Below, piece after piece: positions 24,169 through 35,479 of a stretch of 64,000 nucleotides of DNA (the stretch's first letter is position 1; the number at the start of each line of letters is the position of its first letter). The DNA is taken from positions 30,519,501 through 30,583,500 of the forward strand of contig OY754464.1 in assembly GCA_963575645.1 (NCBI GenBank), in the 5' to 3' direction. The stretch comes from Xanthostigma xanthostigma (taxonomy: Eukaryota > Arthropoda > Insecta > Raphidioptera > Raphidiidae). The position numbers and the translations under genes are program-made. The notes beneath the pieces were generated by a model. That model did no database searches and was not told the origin of the DNA. It saw nothing but the letters and a program-made list of their open reading frames with translations.

Positions 24169-24634
24169 GAGGATCTATAAAAGAATTTATTAATCCTGGG
24201 GGTCCTAATAAGGATAATGGGAAACTGTTATCAAATTATTGCATTGTCATCGGTCCTTGATACGTATGCAAAGTTTCAAATTAATCAGACTTCGGGAAAT
24301 TGGTGAAAATAAAGCGTTTACTACAGAGGATCTATAAAAGAATTTATTAATCCTGGGGGTCCTAATAAGGATAATGGGAAACTGTTATCAAATTATTGCA
24401 TTGTCATCGGTCCTTGATACGTATGCAAAGTTTCAAATTAATCAGACTTCGGGAAATTGGTGAAAATTATGCTCAAAGATTTAAAAGAATTTATTAATCC
24501 TGGGGGTCCTAATAAGGATAATGGGAAACTGTTATCAAATTATTGCATTGTCATCGGTCCTTGATACGTATGCAAAGTTTCAAATTAATCAGACTTCGGG
24601 AAATTGGTGAAAATTATGCTCAAAGATTCCGTTA
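24169..24634. repeat. near-identical triplication of about 145-157 bp
   Basis: The block from AAAAGAATTTATTAATCC through CTTCGGGAAATTGGTGAAAA occurs three times (starting about 24177, 24334 and 24482) with no difference that I can see. Linkers differ: AAAGCGTTTACTACAGAGG after copy 1 and TTATGCTCAAAGAT after copies 2 and 3. The tail continues GACATACATACATAG, typical of retroelement ends. Confidence 0.9.
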
Positions 24635-24649
24635 CGGACATACATACAT

Positions 24650-25090
24650 AGTTAGTTACATACATAGTTACAACCCAAACTAATATAAAGCGTTTAAAAA
24701 CAGAATATCTGCCACAAAATTTTCAAATTAGTCGTTATAAAATAAAATTTAAGTATTGTGAAATTTGAAACAAAATGTGACCGCAAGTCCATTAGTGTTT
24801 TTGCACGCGAACAATTGATTCAAAGCGGTTTTATAAATGACAATTGTATTTGCTAAGCGGGGCTTGAACTGAATACAATTGTGTAAAATTATAAATATCA
24901 TGTATTGGATTGCCGTTGCCCGTTATAGTACGTGCATTTGCTTATTTTCCATCCTGCCGCTACAGTTTCGTCTGAGGCCTGAGCATTCGATTCACCAAAC
25001 AAATTTAAAGAACTCATTCACAATTGCGTTAGATAATTACCAAAGCAAATGTATTAGAATATTATGATATTATATATACCATATATGATT
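24650..25090. other. no gene recognised
   Basis: AT-rich flank between the triplication and the Harbinger-like element; the short frame at 24879-25067 has no motif. Confidence 0.4.
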
Positions 25091-25091
25091 C

Positions 25092-25653
25092 CAAAGGCGG
25101 CTGCAGCAACCGACTGCAACTGCAGGCTGCAGACGGCAACCGCAAACGTGCTGTTGCCTGCGGTTGGACCAATGTAGAATGCAGCGACAGATTTCGGCGG
25201 CAGTTGGTTTTTCCGTGAATGATGACGGACGATTTTGACGTTCCCGGTACTATTTTGAGCCTTTTGTTGGAAGAGGAAGATGACGATGACTTTTTGTTAC
25301 TGTATACCAGAAAAAGAAGAAAGCTCACGATGACTTTATTCAGAAATAGACCAGATGAAGGAAGTTATTCAATGGTGATTAAAAAGCATTTGTTAAGTGA
25401 CGAAAAAATATTCAGAAGCTATTGCCGTTTAAATAGCGTGGCCTGTGTCATAAATAACTGGATATTTAGCCACCAAATTAATCAGTTTTTCCTCGTCGGC
25501 GCCCGAAAAACACATTTTTCACGTGTTATCACTTATGCAGTTGGCGACACTACTATGCAGTCGACGACACTACTGGTTCAGGAGCAGTGGTGCGGTCCGC
25601 AGTCGCGGCAAGCTACGACGGCAGGCGACAGTGCCGCCGCGCTCCGAATGCAT
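25092..25653 (+). mobile_element. PIF/Harbinger-like element with GC-rich ends (probable)
   Basis: Both edges are rich in GCAGTCG/GCAACCG-type repeats: AAGGCGGCTGCAGCAACCGA at the left and GCAGTCGCGGCAAGCTACGA then GGCAGGCGACAGTGCCGCC at the right, roughly inverted to each other. Between them lies a frame resembling the N-terminus of Harbinger-type proteins. Exact ends and target duplication could not be fixed. Confidence 0.5.
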
Positions 25654-25713
25654 TTAATAGAAAACGGTAACAGAACCGTCACAGTTTTGCGCAGTAGCTC
25701 AAAAACCGAATAA
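25219..25713 (+). CDS. Harbinger-transposase-like N-terminal fragment
   Basis: The 164-residue frame starts with an acidic/Leu-rich segment (LSLLLEEEDDDDFLLL, residues 13-28), then RKRRK (31-35), then PDEGSYSMVIKKHLLSDEKI and FRSYCRLN (45-72). This order, an acidic helix, a basic patch and G-x-Y/F...L...D...F..Y.R, is that seen at the start of PIF/Harbinger transposases and related host proteins. From about residue 90 the frame runs through the GC-rich terminal repeat and no DDE nuclease follows, so it is an internally deleted copy. The second ATG could equally be the start. A host gene of this family is less likely. Confidence 0.5.
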   Translation: MMTDDFDVPGTILSLLLEEEDDDDFLLLYTRKRRKLTMTLFRNRPDEGSYSMVIKKHLLSDEKIFRSYCRLNSVACVINNWIFSHQINQFFLVGARKTHFSRVITYAVGDTTMQSTTLLVQEQWCGPQSRQATTAGDSAAALRMHLIENGNRTVTVLRSSSKTE

Positions 25714-25759
25714 AACAGTTTTAGCTACTGCACAAGACGGTGACGGTTCTGTTACCATT
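25663..25759. repeat. inverted repeat, about 41-bp arms
   Basis: AACGGTAACAGAACCGTC with TTTTGCGCAGTAGCT is mirrored by AGCTACTGCACAAGACGGTG then ACGGTTCTGTTACCATT around a 15-base loop. It directly follows the right edge of the Harbinger-like element and overlaps the end of its reading frame. Confidence 0.75.
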
Positions 25760-25859
25760 CTCAGACAGTTTGGAACAGAGCTTAAAAGTGTTTGTAGAGG
25801 CGGTTTTAAATATCTGACTTAAACTTGCACAAAACGGTTCCTAATCTTGAAATTTAGTA

Positions 25860-26270
25860 TGAAAGAAGGTCCCATAGCACAAGTAAAGAGATAAATCCGA
25901 AAATCATTAGTTTCTAATTGTATGTGGAATTATCACGTGATATACTTTAGAGTTCCGTCAAGAGCTTTTTCTCAGAATTGAATTTAATATCAGATACTAA
26001 GATTTACAATACCACAGAATTATAAAAATTCGAGCTGTTATACATTATGCAATAAAAAGATACGGCCTTTAATAAATCATGTATTTTGATAGACACATTG
26101 ACACTTTCATCAAAATCTATTACCTACTTCCCGTTGACCCAGAATCTTCAAAGCTGGCACGAAATAATGTCTTGCGGCACAAATAATGGAAACAATCCGA
26201 AAACCATTAATTTCTAATTCTGTGTATGTAGAAAAGTAATTTTTAACCGACTTCAAAAAAGAGAAGGTTA
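25860..26270 (+). repeat. GTTGACCTAGAATC / CGACTTCAAAAAAG repeat, decayed
   Basis: ACTTCCCGTTGACCCAGAAT and, at the right end, TTTAACCGACTTCAAAAAAG followed by GAGAAGGTT are signatures of a repeat (LINE 3' region) known from many insects, especially Lepidoptera. Two diverged versions of the block ATCCGAAAATCATTAGTTTC lie at about 25892 and 26196. Confidence 0.55.
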
Positions 26271-26312
26271 TATTATGTTCGATGCTATTTTATTATGTAC
26301 TAGTCGTTACCC

Positions 26313-26580
26313 GCAACTTTGCACGCGATTGGGCCGGAACACGGATGCGTTCCCATTATTTGGCATGTAGTTACGCCTTTCTCGACGTAGACCTCCTCTT
26401 CAGAGGGTGCAAAAAGGTGAATAGTTTACAAATCAACACGGATGTCAGTTTCAAGGTTTACTGGACGTGAATGTCATCAATTTTGAAATTTATTAGGGGG
26501 GGTCTACGTCGAGAAAGGAGTAACTATGTGCCAAATAATGGGAATGCATCCGTGTTTCGTCTCAATCGCGTTATTAGATA
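26313..26580. mobile_element. repeat with 65-bp inverted arms (GTCTACGTCGAG type)
   Basis: Left arm 26323-26390 (ACACGGATGCGTTCCCATTA...TTCTCGACGTAGACC) and right arm 26507-26571 (GGTCTACGTCGAGAAAGGAG...) are complementary. The head ACTAGTCGTTACCCGCAACT is a usual SINE start. The right arm recurs at 55785-55870. Confidence 0.7.
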
Positions 26581-27789
26581 AAATGTTTATTGAATTACAA
26601 CAATAATAAAAATTTACCACACCATTTTAATTTTGTACCTGTCAATAATGTTATTTGTAGCTAGGTAGACAGTATATTTTATTAATATTATTATCTGTTA
26701 TTATATATATAAAACATGTTATAGATTTAATCATGTTCAATATGTGATATTTTTAATGTACCAAACCTACATTACAGTGAATTAAATAGTTGTATATTTT
26801 ACCGCTAAAATTGTTTCAATGTAAATTTTATACTCGGTTAAACTTACAATCTGATAGGGTGTCGAAATACATTTCAGGCACTTTTTGTTCCGTTGAAACC
26901 AAAAGGAGGGAAAGAAATTCAAAATTTTTACAGCACGTATTATAGACACATTTTGTTTATAAAATAATGACACTCGCGGAGTTTGGCGAGTCCGGTATGG
27001 CGGAACCAATTTTTGTTACATGTTTCAATAGCTTCAAAAATGCCCTTAGAACGCGAACGTAAAAAAATTGAAAATTATCTTCGAAACACACGGGTTTAAT
27101 AAGTTTTCATTTCTGTTAAATTATTTTAATTTTTTGTTCATATTCTAAACAAATATTGAACAATAAGAAGTTACTATAGGTAATAAGTTACAGTTCGAAG
27201 TATGGTATCCTTCATAATATGGATTTTGTATGATGTTAAAAAAATGTGAAATAAAACTTAAATCAGCACCCATTACGCTCGAACAATAATGCTTTTTTTT
27301 TCTTTTTGTCTGTAGTGAAACGAGCAGACGCAAAAGTATTTACCGATTCATTTAATTATTTTGTTTTATTGTTCGTTGTGTTATTCGTGTTCAAAATAAA
27401 CAGAATCGTTGTCGTTGTTTTATTGTTTTTGCGTGCAGTTTGTTTGACGCGAGAACAAGTTATCTTTTTACATCTATTTACACAAACGTACATACAAAAC
27501 CATGTGTTTAATTATAAATAATCAACAAGTACATTTAAACAGTCGTTTACTAAACCTTGTTTTTCAGTTTTCACGTAAAAAAACAACCATACATTGTTAA
27601 CTCACCTTTTCCCTCTTTTTCCTCATATTTCTTTAATTTCTTTTTCGACGTCCTCGTTTTCTTTATTTTGCCTATCATGAATTTTAATATTAAGACAAAA
27701 ATAGCGTAAAGCTTCGCACAGAAAACCGTAAAGAAGAACCAAACAGAGGGAGCGCTTGGAGTGGAGACAGATCATAAATTTTATAATCA
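26581..27789. other. no gene recognised
   Basis: AT-rich; short frames such as minus 26782-27009 have no motif. Confidence 0.4.
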
Positions 27790-28031
27790 ACTAGCGGTCC
27801 CGCCCGGTTTCACCCAGGTGCAAAAGAACGAATAGGGTGGAGGGACATGAGTACGCGCGTTCATCTCAGTTTACTAAGATGAATGTTGTGTTCAAATTTC
27901 ATTATGATCGGAGTTACCGTTCAAAAGTTTTTGTCGGACGGACAAATTTTCAGTTATATATTTTTCAACATTTTTCATTGATGCTCCGCTCCTATTGGTC
28001 GTAGCGTGATATTATATAGCCTATAGCCTTC
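27790..28031 (+). mobile_element. SINE/LINE-type repeat, TAGCGGTCC family (copy 3, truncated)
   Basis: ACTAGCGGTCCCGCCCGGTT through GTAGCGTGATATTATATAGC matches copy 4 and stops after CCTATAGCCTTCC. It shows the undisturbed site GCGTGATATTATATAGCC, which proves what was inserted in copy 4. Confidence 0.8.
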
Positions 28032-28325
28032 CATGACAAAAAAAAATTACCGCTATATTGCCATCTTGCAACCCTATTGCGATCTGTGGATGAAAGTAAA
28101 AAACTAATATCGCTATTAAAAAATAGGGGTTGGTGGTAGAACGGTGAAAATTTAGTGTTATAAATATTTTTAGTGGAAAATCATAACAAAAATTTAAAAA
28201 TATCTGGAGAGAGCCACCCTTAGCACCTAGGATCTTATTTTCAGACTTACCAAGTATACACAAAAAAATTTATAAAAATCAGTCAAGCCGTTCTGGATGA
28301 GTTCGATAACAAACACTGTGACACG

Positions 28326-28576
28326 AGTTCAAAAACTAAAACCCGACTACTGAAAAGTATGAAACAAGGAAATATTCTCATCTGAGGACAGCCGTGGTCG
28401 TATGCCACCTACCTTAAAAAAAACAATACATTTTAACAATAGTAAGCGATCATAAGCTTTAGGGTAAGGGCGCCATATGACCATATATATGAGGTGGCAT
28501 ATGACCACGGCTATCCTCAGATGAGAATATTTTCTTGTTTCATACTTTTAAGTAGTCGGGTTTTAGTTTTTGAACT
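28326..28576. mobile_element. foldback MITE with 86-bp arms
   Basis: AGTTCAAAAACTAAAACCCG...GCCGTGGTCGTATGCCACCT is mirrored by AGGTGGCATATGACCACGGC...CGGGTTTTAGTTTTTGAACT with few mismatches and an 80-bp loop. No reading frame. Confidence 0.85.
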
Positions 28577-30056
28577 TAATTATGATTTAAGATATGTAAT
28601 CATGACGTTTTTATATTTTCCTGCAAATGCGTTTTATACTTAATATTACAATATGATCAAATAGCTGATAAATAAGCTGCAAAATGAAATATCTCGAGTA
28701 TAAATCGATATAAAATCATGAAAATATTTTTTCTAAATTAGTTAACTTTTTTACACGCGATTTTTCGTTGTTTTCATTCGAAAGTTCGTCTTTGTTGAAT
28801 AAAAAAACCTATACATAGCGCAAAATAAATAATTGTAACTTATAATAGGTACATATCTGACTACTTATAAAATGTCAATATCACATTTTAAAGTTGCAAT
28901 ATTGAAAATCAAAGGTACGTGCCTGCAGCGGAAAACACCTATTTTCTAAATTGGACAAACTTCAAAGGCCTGTATTTCCAAAAATATTTTATTCTAATTT
29001 TTTTTGCTGAACAAGTATTTTAGATAAACCCTTTAGTATGCTATCCAAGTATTTTATTTTTTTAACAAATTCTTTATGTGTCATCAAATGATTGAAAACC
29101 TGCGCAGTGCTCCAATGTAGAGTTACATACATAATTGTTAAAGTACTTAAAATTTTTTTGGAATACACGTAATACTTCAAGAAAATGATACTTTTTCATC
29201 TGAAATTGCTTTCATATCATTTGCCTGTCCCAGCCATTTCCGTACAGCGCGCGCGTTCCCACACGCTTATTCCAATGTAAGAACGCGATCGACGCGTCAT
29301 TTTGTAACCTTAGTAAACAAATTTCTGCTCGCTCAAATTTCATGTGAAAAAAATGTGTTACGCATGTTTCCTTAGTAAAATTTTCCGTTCTTCCCAATGG
29401 CGCTATTGATATTTTTCCAAAAAAATATTTCAAAAGTTGTTAATTCAAAACCACGTCTTTGCGCCTAGATTGTTTAATACAAATTTTTTCAGGAAAAATC
29501 TCGCGGTGGCGTTTTGATATTTTATTCTACACACCTTCCCAAATACGTTTCACAAGGAATCGTGTAGAAGAGAAATTTTTCGAAGTGAAAATCTAATTTT
29601 ACCCCACGATCAAGCAAACAAAATCATTTCAGGGAAGCTCTATAAGCCTTACGAGTTTTTGTTTCGCAATTGTCAGTCATAAAGTTAATATATAGCAAGT
29701 CACGTTCGTAGTTTAACTATTAATAGTTTTATTTAATGTTGTATTGTTATATTATATTTTATTGATTTCAAAATTACTGTGCATTTATAGCTTGTGACTA
29801 CAACTGGGCACTACAATAATATAATACAATTGATACAAACTATATATATTAAATGATTTTTTTAGCTTTAGCCTTACAAAAGACGAATTTATATTTATAT
29901 TATTGCTGTGTGTTTTACGTCCGAGGTTAGGTCAAGTAAATCAATTGCTCAAATTGTGAATATTCTACTTGTTTCATGTAAAAAATTTATCCAATTGCGT
30001 AACGGGGCCATTCCAACTTCGAAAATATTAACATTTAGCTTAAGCAACGAATAATT
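28577..30056. other. no gene recognised
   Basis: AT-rich. A slightly GC-richer patch at 29220-29300 (GCGCGCGCGTTCCCACACGC) is unassigned. Confidence 0.4.
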
Positions 30057-31222
30057 CTAGATGGAAAAGTCGAAAGCAGAACATTTGACTTAGGAACTTT
30101 GTTTGGACTAGTTAGGAGATAAACATACTAAAAGTCCTTACCCCTCCGAGGTACTCCCGAAGGGGGGGAGCACAAAGAAGGTCCCGTTTTTTGGTATTTT
30201 GCTTTCATCTCGAAAACGGTACGTCGTACGAAATTTTGTTGGAATACATAATGAAAGCTGATAAAATTCTCTACAGCTTTAGTTTTCACACTTTTTATCT
30301 ATCTCCAATCTTTGCCTAGCTATGAGCTCCGAAAAATGGTCGATTTTCAAAAATGTGTTAAATTCTCTGTAGCACATTGTAACAATACGAATTTGTCAAA
30401 ATCATTTCGTATCGCTCATCCACACTATTAAAAACACCCACACACTATTAAAAAATAACATAAGCTGGGAGTACCTCCGCACAGGGCCCTCTTTCCCACT
30501 GGGCACTCTGGCACGTGCCCAGGGCCCCGCGATCGATAGGGACCCCCTAGTTTAATGGTATACTAAGTACCTAAACTGTTTTAAACAAAAATCATCAGTG
30601 AACTATTTTTCATATACTTATTTTTTTTGTGTCCTTCATGTTAAAATTGGGAACGTGATCCTTTTAAATATATGCATTTTATATCACATTCCTCGACTTA
30701 GAATCTAGAACCTTGTTTATCTATTTTCTTTGTCTATTCTAACAAAATAGTGCTCTGTTAAGGTCATAGGGGCCCCATAATCCTAATGTGCCCAGGGCCT
30801 TCAATAGGTTAAAGCTTATGTTATTTTTTAATAGTGTGTGGGTGTTTTTAATAGTTTGGATGAGCGATACGAAATGATTTTGACAAATTCGTATTGTTAC
30901 AATGTGCTACAGAGAATTTAACACATTTTTGAAAATCGACCATTTTTCGGAGCTCATAGCTAGGCAAAGATTGGAGATAGATAAAAAGTGTGAAAGCTAA
31001 AGTTGTAGAGAATTTTATCAGCTTTCATTATGTATTACAACAAAATTTCGTACGACGTACCGTTTTCGAGATGAAAGCAAAAAACCAAAAAACGGGACCT
31101 TCTTTGTGCTCCCCCCCTTCGGGCGTACCTCAGAGGGGCAAGGACTTTTAGTATGTTTATCTCCTAACTAGTCCAAACAAAGTTCCTAAGTCAAATGTTC
31201 TGCTTTCGACTTTTCCATCTAG
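30057..31222. mobile_element. long inverted repeat, two 410-bp arms
   Basis: The arms 30057-30466 and 30813-31222 are complementary over about 410 bp with roughly a dozen differences. The outer ends are CTAGATGGAAAAGTCGAAAG and its complement, the inner ends CACACTATTAAAAAATAACA. The 346-bp loop contains its own diverged element (GGGCACTCTGGCACGTGCCC, CAGGGCC). No coding frame is present. A transcript across it would form a long hairpin. Confidence 0.9.
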
Positions 31223-31740
31223 ATGCCCCTTATGACTAAACTCATTGACTAAACTAATTAGACACATTATATGATTAAGAAAAGAAAATTCCTTTTCCAA
31301 GAAAAATAAAGCAATGATTGTGTCTCGTGGGAATTGGGCTTAAGTCATAAGCAAATCAGTCGGATCAAGTTAAGTGTTGTATATGTTACAGACCGTAATT
31401 ATGTAAAATCAGATCATATATAAACAGCCCCTGCTGTATGTGTACGGGTTATATTACGCTGACCGTATGTTTATATAACTTGTTTTTTTCACATACGAAC
31501 TGGACCGCATATAAGAGGACTGTCGCGCTTCAGATTATATGTTTCAATTTATATGTTTCAATCTGGTATTTATAGATTTCGTAAATTTATTGTTGGTGGT
31601 GAATTCTGAATTCTTTTTTTGGTAAATGTTATAGATTTAGTTACAGAAAATCAAAAACACCGATAAGTTATAGAAGAAGATTTTGAAAATGTTGTTACCG
31701 CGTTGGTACTTACTAAACACAAAGCAAATTATTTCAAAAT
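31223..31740. other. no gene recognised
   Basis: AT-rich spacer between two long inverted repeats; nothing recognised. Confidence 0.4.
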
Positions 31741-33706
31741 ACAGTGTAAATCCTCTATAACAAAACTCAAGGAACCGAGGGTATCCTTTCGTTATAAGGA
31801 GTTTTATTTATATATTTTTGTTTTGAAAGAAAAAAATAGTGTAAGGTCACAAATACACTTTTTTCATTTTCATAACTAGATATACACATGGTATACATCA
31901 ATTTCTTAAATGGTAGCCATAGAAGATGAAGTAAAACCAAAACGCCTTCCAATATTACTTTTTTCACCTTTTTCTATTGCACAATTAATCAAAGAGACCT
32001 TTTTGTCAACACACAAAATATTCTTTTGCTAGTCATGTTTACAATTCAAGTCAGTTAACTGATAGTACGAAAGTGGGTTTCGCATTTCACCCTAAACTTA
32101 TCACAATGCGTGCCTACACATTAAGGATTATTATCGGTAAAATGTAAAACGATAATAAATGTATATTGATGCCCATTAACCAAACAAAAAGAACACAGAT
32201 GTCTAAACAAAGTCGACGTATTGTTTCGTTATAAAGGATGACCATTACGTTATAGAAAACATTTAAATATGCATGGGTATACATTTAAAGCCTTTCTATA
32301 ATATATAGACCAGTTCAGTTAGCCTAAAATCAAGTGAAAAAGGGACAAAATTAATAACAGAAAACAAATGATGAGGAAGGAAAGAAACTGCCGTCAGAAA
32401 TACAGAAACCAAAAATTCAAATGCGTAAAAGGCCGGAGGGATGTAGGGGGCACGTTTTAGGGGTCAAACGTGGTTTTTCGTTATTTCCGGCGAAAGTTGA
32501 CCTCCAATCGAAAAATATTGCATGGCAATGTTGTAGGTATTAAAAGGATCTACAACTTTTATGAATATAATTTTTTCACATAACCTTTAAGATTCAGAGA
32601 AATATCGAAAAAACCGTGTTTTTCGTTTTTAATTTTTTTCTCCTGCAAAAATGATTTTTTTTTTCATGAAATTTTCAGGAGACTTACCTTTCAATGTCTT
32701 TAATAAGCTGTAATTTTTTCGAATAAAAAAATTAATTTGCCAATGTAATATTAACAAAAAACCGAAAAATTACCCCTAACTTCAACCTAAAAAAGTAATG
32801 TAAAAATTTCAGATTTTCAAAAATCTTAGGATGGGGTTTCCTTCGTTAAAATGTCTACTTTCAGATGGTGTATTACATTTATTAATGTAACATTGAATTC
32901 CCCTTTGATGAATGATTTTAACTGTACATTAATGTACAGTTAAAATCATTCATCAAAGGGGAATTCAATGTTACATTAATAAATGTAATACACAATCTGA
33001 AAGTAGACATTTTAACTGTACATTAATGTACAGTTAAAATCATTCATCAAAGGGGAATTCAATGTTACATTAATAAATGTAATACACAATCTGAAAGTTG
33101 ACATTTTAACGAAGGAAACCTCAACCTAAGATTTTTGAAAATTTGAAATTTTTACATTACTTTTTAGGTTGAAGTTAGGGATAATTTTTCGGTTTTTTGT
33201 TAATATTACATTGGCAAATTGATTTTTTTATTCGAAAAAATTACAGCTTATTAAGGACATTGAAAGGTAAGTCTCCTGAAAATTTCATGAAAAAAAATCA
33301 TTTTTGCAGGAGAAAAAAATTAAAAACGAAAAATTCGGTTTTTTCGATATTTCTCTGAATCTTTAAGGTTATGTGAAAAAATTATATTCATAAAAGTTGT
33401 AGATCCTTTTAATACCTACAACATTGCCATGCAATATTTTTCGATTTGAGGTCAACTTTCGCCGGAAATAACGAAAAACCACGTTTGACCCCTAAAACGC
33501 GCCCCCCCATCCCTTCGGCCTTTTACGCATTTGAATTTTTGGTTTCTGTATTTCTGACGGCAGTTTCTTCCCTTCCTCATCATTCGTTTTCTGTTATTAA
33601 TTTTGTCCTTGTCAAAAGCTAACTGCACTGGTCTAATAGTAAACCAACTAATCTCGAACAATATCTATGCTATAGAGAGTTTTTCGTTATAAAGGGTTTA
33701 CACGTA
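31741..33706. mobile_element. pogo/Tigger-like non-autonomous element hosting a nested insertion
   Basis: The left end TACAGTGTAAATCCTCTATA followed by ACAAAACTC and the right end TTCGTTATAAAGGGTTTACA are inverted versions of the CAGTGTAAACCCTCTATAACGA-type ends of pogo/Tigger elements. Further GTTTCGTTATAAAGGA motifs lie near 32223 and 33683. The element is split by the long inverted repeat at 32306-33635. No transposase domain remains. Confidence 0.55.
32306..33635. mobile_element. long inverted repeat with arms of about 620 bp
   Basis: The ends are TAGACCAGTTCAGTTAGC and GCTAACTGCACTGGTCTA, and the arms stay complementary nearly to the centre. At the centre the segment AACTGTACATTAATGTACAG through GAAAGTAGACATTTT is duplicated (about 32930-33014 and 33015-33100), so the hairpin tip is lopsided. 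The element at 53074-54588 has related ends. No coding. Confidence 0.9.
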
Positions 33707-33889
33707 TAATCGTTCATAATTTAGTAAATTCCTAAAGAAAAGAAAGTTTTCCTTTAGATTGTTGGCTATAACTCATTAATTACACATGAACCCTATAGGT
33801 TTTAAGAAATGTACCTGTAAAACTAAATGCCAATCAAACTTTGTGCTTGTCGAAAAAATAATGTACAATGTAGGTACAATAAATAAAAT

Positions 33890-34130
33890 TTTTATTTTAT
33901 TTTTATCATAAAGAGCTAAAGTTTGTAAGTTTGGATGTAGGAGGTAATTTCTGAAACTACTCATCCGATTTCAAATTTTTTTCACTAATCTTCAGAATGA
34001 ACATGGGCTATATATTATCGCGTTAACATAAAAGAACTTTTCGTGAAAACCGATTTTGCAACGTAAGTCAACGAAAACACGGTGGCAATCTACAAATTAG
34101 GGCGAAACAGGACGGGGCCGCTAGTGCATG
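33890..34130 (-). repeat. retroelement 3'-region scrap
   Basis: CATAAAGAGCTAAAGTTTGT, then GTAATTTCTGAAACTACTCA, GGGCTATATATTATCG and GGGGCCGCTAGTG reads as the reverse of a SINE/LINE 3' region that ends ACTAG...; it directly precedes the next copy of the TAGCGGTCC family. Confidence 0.45.
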
Positions 34131-34387
34131 ATAGAGTTAAATACGTTCATCAGTTTTATACCTATATTACTAGCGGTCCCGCCCAGTTTCACCCGGGTGC
34201 AAAAGAACGAATGAGGGGAGGGACATGAGTACGCACATTCATCTTAGTTTACCGAGATGAATGCTGTGTCCAAATTTCATGATGATCGGAGTTACCGTTC
34301 AAAAGTTTTTGTCGTACGGACATATTTTGAGTTACATTTTGGAATATTTTTCATTGATGTTCTGCTCCTATTGGTCGTAGCGTGATA

Positions 34388-35356
34388 GAGTCATGTGGGT
34401 CAAGTGTGCGCATTTAAACTTTGGCGCTTCAAAAACTCGAAAATTATTTGTAGAATGAAACAAAACTGTGTTAATTAGTAAGACTGTTTATTTGCAATCA
34501 ACTTAGACACAATAATAGTATTGTCAGTAGCTTATATTTTAAGAAAACTATAGAAAACAAAGACCGTTCTTTACGCGCACACTTGCCCCAGTGTAGGGGT
34601 ATGTGTGCGCAGCACTGTGGGTAAGTGTACGCAACAACAAAAAAAGAAATAATGAGCTATATATTTTTAGAACATAAACAATATTATATAATTATTAAAA
34701 TTTTCATCATAGGTACTTAAAGTAATCAACATAATAATCATCTTAAATCAAAATATGAGATCAACTTGAACTTAGAAATCCTTATCTACTTCGTCATATA
34801 TGTATCACAAATAAAAGTGCCGTGTTCTAAGCTGGTGCACTGTTCGTGCCACCAGGCTCCACAAAGGCTACATTCAATCCAGTCTCGAGGCATTTTGAAT
34901 TTATATTTGTACTCTGAAACAAAACATAGCAAATGTACAAAGATATGCATGCGCACACTTACACGACAGGTTTCTGAGCACACTTAACTCAAACCATCGA
35001 AACAGAATTGTATGAATGTCGTTGATTGTTGCGTCATCATAACAACTTAAACACTGGCAAATAACAAACTAGATATTATGTTGCACTTGATAGCAAATAG
35101 CATATTTATAAAAAGTTTACATGACTACAAAAGATTACGCGTCAAATGTGACAAAATATCTTAAATATTTTAGCAAAAATCTTCATTTAGGTGTCAGATC
35201 AAAATGGCACGCGAGCAGCCGCTGTGATGCGAGCGCTTCGCAGGACGTCCCGCGGGGTACTCGAGAGGGGGGTGGCCGTTCCTTAGCTCTATATAGTTTT
35301 CGAGATATTTTGAATGCGCACACTTAGACGCTGCGCACACTTGACCCACATGACTC
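34388..35356 (-). mobile_element. pogo-type DNA transposon, deleted, with TA target duplication
   Basis: A perfect 25-bp inverted repeat (GAGTCATGTGGGTCAAGTGT then GCGCA) bounds 969 bp, and TA flanks both ends. The empty site is preserved in the related repeat at 28003-28020. Extra GCGCACACTT motifs lie near both ends, as transposase-binding subterminal repeats often do. The minus strand keeps a PHD-like finger typical of pogo/Tigger transposases; most of the enzyme is gone. Confidence 0.85.
34786..34983 (-). pseudogene. PHD-like zinc finger, C-terminal relic of a pogo transposase
   Basis: The 65-residue frame ends with WIECSLCGAWWHEQC, then TSLEHGTFICDTYM. The pattern C-x2-C, W-x-H-x2-C, F-x-C fits the half PHD finger found at the C-terminus of many insect pogo/Tigger transposases; the last Cys is replaced (CDTY, usual C..C). 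The helix-turn-helix and DDD catalytic domains that should precede it are absent. The first half of the frame is probably not coding. Its place inside a TA-flanked inverted-repeat element supports the assignment. Confidence 0.65.
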
Positions 35357-35479
35357 TACTATATAGCCTATAGCCTTCCTCGATAAATAGGCTGTCCAAC
35401 AAAAAAAAATTCAATACGAACCAGTAGTTCCTGAGATTAGCGCGTTCAACTAAACAAACAAACAAACTCTTCAGCTTTA

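Noticed and set aside
24169-24634. CRISPR-like array from regular repeats
   Set aside because: Repeats of about 145 bp with 12-19-base linkers in an insect genome do not fit a CRISPR array; it is a tandem duplication.
34766-34987. 73-codon plus frame in the pogo-type element
   Set aside because: Antisense shadow of the PHD-like finger region.
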